The notes under the pieces are model-generated. The model ran no database searches. It saw nothing but the letters and a program-made list of their open reading frames with translations, and was not told the DNA's origin. From Haemophilus_A paraphrohaemolyticus_A (lineage in GTDB: Bacteria; Pseudomonadota; Gammaproteobacteria; Enterobacterales; Pasteurellaceae): a DNA stretch of 64,000 bases. Location of the stretch: contig NZ_QEQF01000001.1 in assembly GCF_003253115.1 (NCBI RefSeq), positions 124,001 to 188,000 of the forward strand. The letters are read 5' to 3'. The stretch's first letter is position 1. Each line of letters opens with the position of its first letter. Made by a program: the position numbers and the translations under genes. Of the stretch, positions 55,302 to 62,210 are shown piece after piece.

Positions 55302-57233
55302 TTATGAATTATCCGCTATATCGCCCTCTTTTGGCTCACAATCTAAGTCGGAACGAACAGGTTCTTCCGTCGTTTCTATTTTATCATTTTGTGATGAACC
55401 TTGCGTTGGTTTATCGTTCCAACCATACGGTTCTCCCACGGGACGGCGAGCCATTAAGTCATCAATCTGTTTGCGATCAAGGGTTTCATATTTCAATAAC
55501 GCATCTTTCATTGCATGTAAGATGTCCATATTATCTTCCAGTGTTTGTTTCGCACGGTTGTAGTTACGGTCAATGATCTTACGCATTTCCGTATCAATCA
55601 ATTTTTGCGACTCTTCTGAAACACCTTTGATTGCGCCCATACCATCTTCATTTTGATAGAATATTGGACCAAGCTCTTTCGAGAAACCCCATTGCGTTAC
55701 CATCGCACGTGCAATTTGGGTGGCACGATGAATATCCGATGAAGCACCTGTGGTAATTTTATCTTCACCGAAAATTAAGCCTTCCGCAATTCGACCTGCA
55801 AATAAAGTTGAAAGTTGGCTTTCTAACTTAGTGAACGTTTCACTTACGCGGTCGCCTTCTGGTAAAAATTGGGCAAAGCCTAATGCTTGACCACGTGGCA
55901 CAATGGTGACTTTGTTCAGCGGATCGTGTTCTGGCATTAAATAACCTACGATAACGTGCCCTGCCTCGTGATATGCCGTATTGATGATCTCTTTTTCCGT
56001 CATCGTATTTGAACGGCGTTCTGGTCCCATATTGATTTTATCGCGTGCTTGCTCAAAATCTTCCATCGTGACAACACGGCGATTTTTACGTGCGGCAAAT
56101 AACGCAGCTTCGTTTACCAAGTTCGCTAATTGCGCGCCCGAATAACCTGGTGTACCACGCGCAATTTGCATTGCGTCCACGCCCTCTGCAATCGGTACTT
56201 TTTTCAAGTGAACTTGCAAAATCTGCTCACGGCCTTTCACGTTTGGCAGATCAACAGTAACTTGACGGTCAAAACGACCTGGGCGCGTTAATGCATCATC
56301 CAATACGTCTGCACGGTTAGTTGCTGCAATAATAATCACGCCTTCTGAACCTTCAAAACCGTCCATTTCCACTAACATTTGGTTTAAGGTTTGTTCGCGT
56401 TCGTCGTGACCACCGCTAAAACCAGCACCACCACGTTTACGACCTACCGCATCAATTTCATCAATAAAGATGATACAAGGGGCGTTTTTCTTCGCTTGCT
56501 CGAAAAGATCACGCACACGAGAAGCACCTACACCGACAAACATTTCCACAAAGTCTGAACCAGCCATTGTAAAGAATGGCACTTTGGCTTCGCCCGCAAT
56601 CGCTTTCGCTAGCAAGGTTTTACCTGTTCCAGGTGGACCAACCATCAAGATTCCTTTTGGAATACGTCCGCCCAATTTTTGGAATTTGCTTGGATCGCGT
56701 AAGAAATCAACCACTTCGCCTACTTCTTCTTTCGCTTCATCACAACCAGCAACATCTGCAAAAGTGGTTTTAACTTGATCTGCAGTCAGCATTTTCGCCT
56801 TGCTCTTACCAAAGCTAAATGCCCCTTTTCCGCCACCGCCTTGCATTTGACGCATATAGAACGCATAGAAGCCAATTAAAAGCAACATCGGGAACCACGA
56901 AATTAAGATTTGCGTTAATAATCCGCGGCGTTCTTCTGGCTGACCTGTTACTGTTGCATCTGTTTTCGATAAATCAGCTAACAAATCACGGTCATACATC
57001 GGCATCACAGTTTGATATTTCGTACCATCTTTTTTGGTCACGTTAATTGTTTCACTATTGCTCGTCATATCTACATCTTTTAATGTATTCGTACGAATAT
57101 CATTTAAGAAAGTCGAATATGCCACCGAATTATTGGCATTGTTACCAAAGTTTGAATTGAAACCTTCAAAGGCAGTCATCAACACAATCGCAACCACTAC
57201 CCAAAGGATGATATTTTTCACAAAATCGTTCAA
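55302..57233 (-). CDS. ftsH: ATP-dependent zinc metalloprotease FtsH
   Basis: FtsH is a membrane-anchored hexameric AAA+ protease that degrades misfolded membrane proteins and regulators such as LpxC. The 643-residue product has two N-terminal membrane helices flanking a periplasmic domain, the AAA module (GPPGTGKTLLAKAIAGEA, FIDEIDAVGRKRG) and the zinc site HEAGH. The start appears to be TTG, with AGGGG about 8 nt upstream. A GTG four codons later lacks a ribosome-binding site. It follows rlmE after 47 nt, the conserved pairing. Confidence 0.97.
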   Translation of the reverse strand: MNDFVKNIILWVVVAIVLMTAFEGFNSNFGNNANNSVAYSTFLNDIRTNTLKDVDMTSNSETINVTKKDGTKYQTVMPMYDRDLLADLSKTDATVTGQPEERRGLLTQILISWFPMLLLIGFYAFYMRQMQGGGGKGAFSFGKSKAKMLTADQVKTTFADVAGCDEAKEEVGEVVDFLRDPSKFQKLGGRIPKGILMVGPPGTGKTLLAKAIAGEAKVPFFTMAGSDFVEMFVGVGASRVRDLFEQAKKNAPCIIFIDEIDAVGRKRGGAGFSGGHDEREQTLNQMLVEMDGFEGSEGVIIIAATNRADVLDDALTRPGRFDRQVTVDLPNVKGREQILQVHLKKVPIAEGVDAMQIARGTPGYSGAQLANLVNEAALFAARKNRRVVTMEDFEQARDKINMGPERRSNTMTEKEIINTAYHEAGHVIVGYLMPEHDPLNKVTIVPRGQALGFAQFLPEGDRVSETFTKLESQLSTLFAGRIAEGLIFGEDKITTGASSDIHRATQIARAMVTQWGFSKELGPIFYQNEDGMGAIKGVSEESQKLIDTEMRKIIDRNYNRAKQTLEDNMDILHAMKDALLKYETLDRKQIDDLMARRPVGEPYGWNDKPTQGSSQNDKIETTEEPVRSDLDCEPKEGDIADNS

Positions 57234-57280
57234 GATTAAGCCCCTACACTAGAAATAACTAGAAAAATAAAAAATGAAGA

Positions 57281-57907
57281 TTAGCCTTTATAGCCCGTCG
57301 CCACAATATAAACTTCTCGTGAACGATCACGCGAAGCCTCTGGTTTCCGGACTTTCACACTGCTAAACATCGCTCGAATTTCACGCAAATATTCGTCAAA
57401 ACCTTCACCTTGGAATACTTTGACCACAAAACTGCCTTTTGGTGCCAATACTTGACGACACATATCTAATGCTAATTCCACCAAATACATTGCACGTGGA
57501 ATATCAACTGATGGCATACCGCTAAAATTTGGCGCCATATCCGACATAACTACATCCACCATATCATCGCCTACACGCTCTAACAAAGCATTGAGCACAC
57601 TCTCTTCGCGGAAATCGCCTTGTAAGAAATCTACTCCAACAATTGGATTCATATCTAAAATATCACAGGCAATAATACGCCCTTTTCCGCCAACCTGCGT
57701 GACAGCGTATTGAGACCACCCACCTGGTGCTGCGCCTAAATCCACCACGGTCATTCCTGGTTTAAACAAGCGGTCTGTTTTTTGAATTTCATCTAATTTG
57801 AAATACGCCCTCGAGCGTAGTTTCTGCTTATGTGCCTTCTGAACGAATTGATCTTTAAAGTGCTCCGCCAACCAACGTGACGAGCTGGCACTACGTTTTC
57901 TTCCCAT
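57281..57907 (-). CDS. rlmE: 23S rRNA 2'-O-methyltransferase RlmE
   Basis: RlmE (FtsJ/RrmJ) methylates U2552 in the A loop of 23S rRNA. The 208-residue product has the K-D-K-E catalytic set in RSRAYFKLDEI, VMSDMAPNFSGM, GSFVVKVFQGEG and the C-terminal SREVYIVATG. The SAM site is VVDLGAAPGGWSQYAV. It precedes ftsH in the same transcript. Confidence 0.97.
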   Translation of the reverse strand: MGRKRSASSSRWLAEHFKDQFVQKAHKQKLRSRAYFKLDEIQKTDRLFKPGMTVVDLGAAPGGWSQYAVTQVGGKGRIIACDILDMNPIVGVDFLQGDFREESVLNALLERVGDDMVDVVMSDMAPNFSGMPSVDIPRAMYLVELALDMCRQVLAPKGSFVVKVFQGEGFDEYLREIRAMFSSVKVRKPEASRDRSREVYIVATGYKG

Positions 57908-58063
57908 TTTGCCTTATTCTCTATAAAACGCTGTCTGTTAATTTATTAGTGTACCATAATAAGGACTATTTATCGCTATTCAAGTAAATAAGTTGATTTC
58001 TTTGATAGTTTTTACATTCTTTAAATAAATTTTCTACGCATTTTCCCTAAGCATTTGAGAGCC

Positions 58064-58077
58064 AGCAAACGATTGCT
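58064..58077 (+). promoter_or_regulatory. PurR-like site upstream of guaB
   Basis: AGCAAACGATTGCT differs by one base from the PurR core GCAAACGTTTGC. It lies 20 nt upstream of the guaB -35 box. The downstream gene is a purine-biosynthesis gene, which supports the reading. Confidence 0.55.
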
Positions 58078-58096
58078 TAATTTTGCGTTTTTGTGA

Positions 58097-58125
58097 TTTA
58101 CAGGAGAGAAAAAGCTCTGTATAAT
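58097..58125 (+). promoter_or_regulatory. guaB promoter
   Basis: TTTACA (58097-58102) and a perfect TATAAT (58120-58125) are separated by 17 nt. The ribosome-binding site AAGGA is at 58164-58168. Confidence 0.8.
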
Positions 58126-58178
58126 TCGCTCGCAATAATTTCTGGCACCATTTTTATTTTATTAAGGAACTATTGCAA

Positions 58179-59645
58179 ATGTCTTTACGAATCAAACAAG
58201 AAGCCCTTACCTTCGATGATGTTCTACTCGTCCCTGCACACTCTACCGTCCTTCCAAACACTGCCAACCTTTCCACTCAACTCACTAAAGAAATTCGCTT
58301 AAATATCCCAATGCTTTCTGCAGCGATGGATACCGTAACAGAAACCAAATTAGCAATCTCTTTAGCTCAAGAAGGTGGTATCGGTTTTATCCACAAAAAT
58401 ATGACCATTGAACGCCAAGCAGATCGCGTGCGTAAAGTGAAAAAATTTGAGAGCGGTATCGTGTCTGAACCTGTCACTGTTTCACCTGATTTATCCCTTG
58501 CAGAATTAGCAGAACTGGTGAAGAAAAACGGCTTCGCGGGCTACCCTGTTGTAGATGGCGAAAATAACTTAATCGGTATCATTACTGGTCGCGACACGCG
58601 TTTCGTAAAAGATTTAAGCAAAACCGTTTCGCAAGTGATGACGAAAAAAGACCGCTTAGTGACGGTAAAAGAAGGCGCAAGCCGTGATGAAATCTTGGCT
58701 CTTATGCACGAACACCGCGTAGAAAAAGTGTTAATGGTGGACGATAGCTTCAAGCTCAAAGGAATGATCACCGTGAAGGACTTCCAAAAAGCAGAACAAA
58801 AACCAAATGCATGTAAAGATGAATTCGGTCGTTTACGTGTTGGTGCGGCTGTAGGTGCAGGCCCCGGTAACGAAGAACGTATTGATGCATTAGTGAAAGC
58901 CGGCGTAGATGTATTGTTAATCGACTCTTCTCACGGTCATTCAGAAGGCGTATTACAACGCGTTCGTGAAACTCGAGCAAAATATCCTAATCTTCCAATT
59001 GTGGCAGGTAATGTGGCGACTGCTGAAGGTGCTATCGCACTTGCAGACGCAGGCGCAAGCGCAGTGAAAGTAGGTATCGGCCCTGGTTCAATTTGTACAA
59101 CTCGTATCGTAACTGGTGTAGGTGTTCCACAAATCACCGCTATCGCAGATGCTGCTGCAGCATTAAAAGAGCGCAGTATTCCAGTTATCGCCGACGGTGG
59201 TATCCGTTTCTCAGGTGATATTGCAAAAGCTATCGCTGCAGGAGCAAGCTGTGTAATGGTTGGTTCTATGTTTGCCGGTACTGAAGAAGCACCAGGCGAA
59301 ATCGAACTTTATCAAGGTCGTGCATTTAAATCTTATCGTGGTATGGGTTCATTAGGTGCGATGGCGAAAGGTTCATCAGATCGTTACTTCCAATCTGATA
59401 ACGCTGCAGACAAACTCGTACCAGAAGGTATCGAAGGCCGTATTCCATATAAAGGTTACCTAAAAGAAATCATCCACCAACAAATGGGTGGATTACGTTC
59501 TTGTATGGGCTTAACTGGCTGCGCAACCATCGAAGAATTACGTACAAAAGCACAATTCGTTCGCATCAGTGGTGCGGGCATTAAAGAAAGCCACGTTCAT
59601 GATGTAACCATTACTAAAGAAGCACCAAACTATCGTATGGGCTAA
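58179..59645 (+). CDS. guaB: Inosine-5'-monophosphate dehydrogenase
   Basis: GuaB oxidises IMP to XMP with NAD, the first committed step to GMP. The start at MSLRIKQEALTFDDV gives the standard 488 residues; a TTG two codons earlier is less likely. Two CBS domains (about residues 95-205) interrupt the TIM barrel, and the catalytic cysteine is in GPGSICTTRIVTGVG. guaA lies downstream but is separated by a terminator and a small lipoprotein gene. Confidence 0.98.
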   Translation: MSLRIKQEALTFDDVLLVPAHSTVLPNTANLSTQLTKEIRLNIPMLSAAMDTVTETKLAISLAQEGGIGFIHKNMTIERQADRVRKVKKFESGIVSEPVTVSPDLSLAELAELVKKNGFAGYPVVDGENNLIGIITGRDTRFVKDLSKTVSQVMTKKDRLVTVKEGASRDEILALMHEHRVEKVLMVDDSFKLKGMITVKDFQKAEQKPNACKDEFGRLRVGAAVGAGPGNEERIDALVKAGVDVLLIDSSHGHSEGVLQRVRETRAKYPNLPIVAGNVATAEGAIALADAGASAVKVGIGPGSICTTRIVTGVGVPQITAIADAAAALKERSIPVIADGGIRFSGDIAKAIAAGASCVMVGSMFAGTEEAPGEIELYQGRAFKSYRGMGSLGAMAKGSSDRYFQSDNAADKLVPEGIEGRIPYKGYLKEIIHQQMGGLRSCMGLTGCATIEELRTKAQFVRISGAGIKESHVHDVTITKEAPNYRMG

Positions 59646-59653
59646 CAATGAAT

Positions 59654-59683
59654 AAAAGAGCGGTTAAATTTGACTGCTCTTTT
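59654..59683 (+). terminator. Terminator-like hairpin after guaB
   Basis: AAAAGAGCGGT and AC-GCTCTTTT pair imperfectly around an AT loop. The left arm contains an AGCGGT uptake-sequence core. It suggests that guaB and guaA are not one simple transcript. Confidence 0.7.
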
Positions 59684-59715
59684 GAAACATTTCAGACGAT
59701 CAAAAGGAATTCTCA

Positions 59716-60045
59716 ATGAAAAAATTTATATTACTGATTCCATTTATTCTATCGGGCTGTACATTACTTGGTCCGACTTATACTGGAGAAACAACCGCAG
59801 ATGATTTACTAAAATATGATACGGCAAGTAATATTAATCTTTTTTTCAGAGCAATCCATAATTGCACGCCTAAACAAATTCACACCCAGATCGATGATGT
59901 AAAACTAAATCAGACAACTACCACAGTAGATTTAGTGAATGAAACTTGGACAGTAAAAGGCTGTGATAAAACTGAAATATTTCACATTAAATATATCAGC
60001 GATGGACATGGTGGAACTTACATCAATATGACAAAACAAAATTAA
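59716..60045 (+). CDS. Small lipoprotein of unknown function
   Basis: The 109-residue product has a lipoprotein signal (MKKFILLIPFILSGC, lipidated Cys at residue 15). The mature part has two more cysteines (NCTPKQ and KGCDKT) that could form a disulfide, and a polar C-terminus. AAAGGA precedes the ATG. I do not recognise the family. It sits between guaB and guaA and ends 13 nt before guaA, so it may be co-transcribed with guaA although no functional link is evident. Confidence 0.75.
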   Translation: MKKFILLIPFILSGCTLLGPTYTGETTADDLLKYDTASNINLFFRAIHNCTPKQIHTQIDDVKLNQTTTTVDLVNETWTVKGCDKTEIFHIKYISDGHGGTYINMTKQN

Positions 60046-60058
60046 CATAAGGTAAAAA

Positions 60059-61630
60059 ATGACAAATATCCACAATCACAAAATCCTGATCCTCGACTTT
60101 GGTTCACAATACACTCAACTAATTGCACGTCGTGTGCGTGAAATTGGAGTATACTGCGAACTTTGGGCGTGGGACGTAACGGAAGAGCAAATCCGTGAAT
60201 TTAACCCAACGGGGATTATTCTTTCAGGTGGTCCTGAAAGTACCACTGAAGCAAACAGTCCACGTGCACCAGAATATGTGTTCAACGCAGGCGTGCCTGT
60301 GCTAGGTGTTTGCTATGGGATGCAAACTATGGCAATGCAACTTGGCGGTTTAACTGAAACATCAGACCATCGTGAATTTGGCTATGCTTCTGTAAACTTA
60401 CAAGCAAACGACAGCTTATTTGCAAATTTAAACGATAATTTGACCGCTTCCGAGCCAAAATTAGACGTTTGGATGAGCCACGGCGATAAAGTGACTCATT
60501 TACCTCAAAACTTCCAAGTAACAGGGACTACCCCAACCTGCCCAATTGCCGCAATGTCAGACGAAAGCCGTCGTTTCTACGGCGTGCAGTTCCACCCAGA
60601 AGTGACCCACACGAAAAGTGGTTTGGCATTATTAACCAACTTCGTAGTGAACATCTGTGGTTGCGAAACCAAATGGACGGCAGAAAACATTATTGAAGAT
60701 GCCGTTGCACGTATTAAAGCGCAAGTGGGCGACGACGACGTAATTTTAGGCTTATCAGGCGGTGTAGATTCTTCTGTTGTAGCGTTGTTATTACACAAGG
60801 CTATTGGCAAAAACTTGCACTGTGTCTTCGTAGATAACGGTTTACTTCGCTTAAACGAAGGCGATCAAGTGATGGAAATGTTCGGCAATAAATTTGGCTT
60901 GAATATTACTCGAGTAAATGCAGAAGATCGCTTCTTAAGCGAATTGGCAGGCGTGGACGAACCGGAAGCGAAACGCAAAATCATCGGTAAAGTGTTCGTA
61001 GACGTGTTCGACGATGAATCGAAAAAACACCCTAACGTAAAATGGTTAGCTCAAGGCACGATCTACCCAGACGTGATCGAATCTGCCGCCAGCAAAACCG
61101 GCAAAGCTCACGTGATTAAATCGCACCACAACGTAGGCGGCTTACCGGATTATATGAAACTCGGTTTAGTGGAACCTCTGCGCGAATTATTCAAAGACGA
61201 AGTGCGTAAAATTGGCTTGGCATTAGGCTTACCGGTTGAAATGCTTAACCGCCACCCATTCCCAGGCCCAGGCTTAGGCGTGCGTGTATTAGGCGAAGTG
61301 AAAAAAGAATACTGCGATTTATTACGCCGTGCTGATGCGATCTTTATCGAAGAATTACACAAAGCGGATTGGTATTACAAAGTCAGCCAAGCTTTCACCG
61401 TGTTCTTGCCAGTGAAATCTGTAGGCGTAATGGGCGACGGTCGTAAATATGACTGGGTAGTTTCCCTACGTGCTGTCGAAACCATCGACTTTATGACCGC
61501 ACATTGGGCACATCTGCCGTATGACTTACTTGGCAAAATCTCCAACCGCATCATCAACGAAGTGAATGGTATTTCTCGCGTGGTGTATGACATAAGTGGA
61601 AAACCGCCAGCGACGATTGAGTGGGAATAA
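60059..61630 (+). CDS. guaA: GMP synthase (glutamine-hydrolysing)
   Basis: GuaA aminates XMP to GMP. The 523-residue product has a class I glutamine amidotransferase domain (catalytic Cys in GVCYGMQTMA, His in GVQFHPEVTHT), the ATP pyrophosphatase PP-loop GLSGGVDSSVVA and the C-terminal dimerisation domain (HPFPGPGLGVRVLGEV). AAGG precedes the ATG. A terminator follows at 61677. Confidence 0.98.
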   Translation: MTNIHNHKILILDFGSQYTQLIARRVREIGVYCELWAWDVTEEQIREFNPTGIILSGGPESTTEANSPRAPEYVFNAGVPVLGVCYGMQTMAMQLGGLTETSDHREFGYASVNLQANDSLFANLNDNLTASEPKLDVWMSHGDKVTHLPQNFQVTGTTPTCPIAAMSDESRRFYGVQFHPEVTHTKSGLALLTNFVVNICGCETKWTAENIIEDAVARIKAQVGDDDVILGLSGGVDSSVVALLLHKAIGKNLHCVFVDNGLLRLNEGDQVMEMFGNKFGLNITRVNAEDRFLSELAGVDEPEAKRKIIGKVFVDVFDDESKKHPNVKWLAQGTIYPDVIESAASKTGKAHVIKSHHNVGGLPDYMKLGLVEPLRELFKDEVRKIGLALGLPVEMLNRHPFPGPGLGVRVLGEVKKEYCDLLRRADAIFIEELHKADWYYKVSQAFTVFLPVKSVGVMGDGRKYDWVVSLRAVETIDFMTAHWAHLPYDLLGKISNRIINEVNGISRVVYDISGKPPATIEWE

Positions 61631-61676
61631 AAACCCTGCTTTTCATCCTATTTCAATTCATTTCAAAATGACCTCA

Positions 61677-61702
61677 AAGCCTTGTGAAAGCAAGGCTTTT
61701 TT
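61677..61702 (+). terminator. Terminator of guaA
   Basis: AAGCCTTG and CAAGGCTT form an 8-bp stem with a 6-nt loop, followed by TTTTTT. Confidence 0.9.
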
Positions 61703-61776
61703 GTTATCAAGATCACAGACAAAGAAGATCACATCCGATAGAACCCGGCTCAATTTATTACATTTGGAGAAACATA

Positions 61777-62060
61777 ATGAAAAAACAGCTGATTTTGCCA
61801 ATAAAAACGTAGAAGGTCGTTTATATGACCGCACAACATTAAAAGATAAAAAAGCACTCCCTGAAATTACACTTAAAAAAGGAACGATAATGTCCTTAGA
61901 TAGCATCGCAAGTTTTGGTGATGTAGCTCATGCAAATATTGATGGAGTACAAGTGTGCACACCTTATGCAGGTACGTTTATGGGGACATAATGTCAAAGA
62001 GGTAGACGGATTTGAGATGATCGTCATAACCTTTATGAAGCCTTTGTAGGTAAAAAATAA
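61777..62060 (+). pseudogene. Frameshifted small gene of unknown function
   Basis: An ATG with GGAG 8 nt upstream starts a frame (MKKQLIL) that stops after 11 codons. Adding one A to the A6 run would instead read MKKTADFANKNVEGRLYD and continue through GTIMSLDSIASFGDVAHANI to GTFMG. A second shift at a G4 run leads into HNVKEVDGF, and a third into DDRHNLYEAFVGKK and a stop. The reconstructed protein would be about 95 residues. I do not recognise it. A strong terminator follows. The remaining sequence of 61703-62210 holds nothing else I can support. Confidence 0.5.
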
Positions 62061-62073
62061 CGCCTATAAACTT

Positions 62074-62106
62074 AAAAAAACCACCGCTAAACGGTGGTTT
62101 TTTGTG
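62074..62106. terminator. Bidirectional terminator upstream of the autotransporter 3' end
   Basis: AAAAAACCACCG and CGGTGGTTTTTT form a perfect stem with a 5-nt loop and run-on A/T tracts on both strands. It ends both the frameshifted gene and the autotransporter transcript. Confidence 0.92.
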
Positions 62107-62210
62107 AGAAAACAACATTACATTTTTTAAATCGTTAGACGTATCATACAGTAGTAATTTTCATTGAAATAGCCTACTAACCAAAGCCGACAAACTCAAT
62201 AATGTGTTTC

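Noticed and set aside
55041..55576. Several overlapping plus-strand frames around the ftsH 3' end and ABC transporter start
   Set aside because: They lie antisense to ftsH and the transporter and span a terminator; shadows.
61596..61991. 131-codon frame starting inside the guaA end
   Set aside because: Its first half runs through the guaA 3' end and terminator hairpin. Only the part after 61777 looks coding-like, and it is treated as a frameshifted gene.
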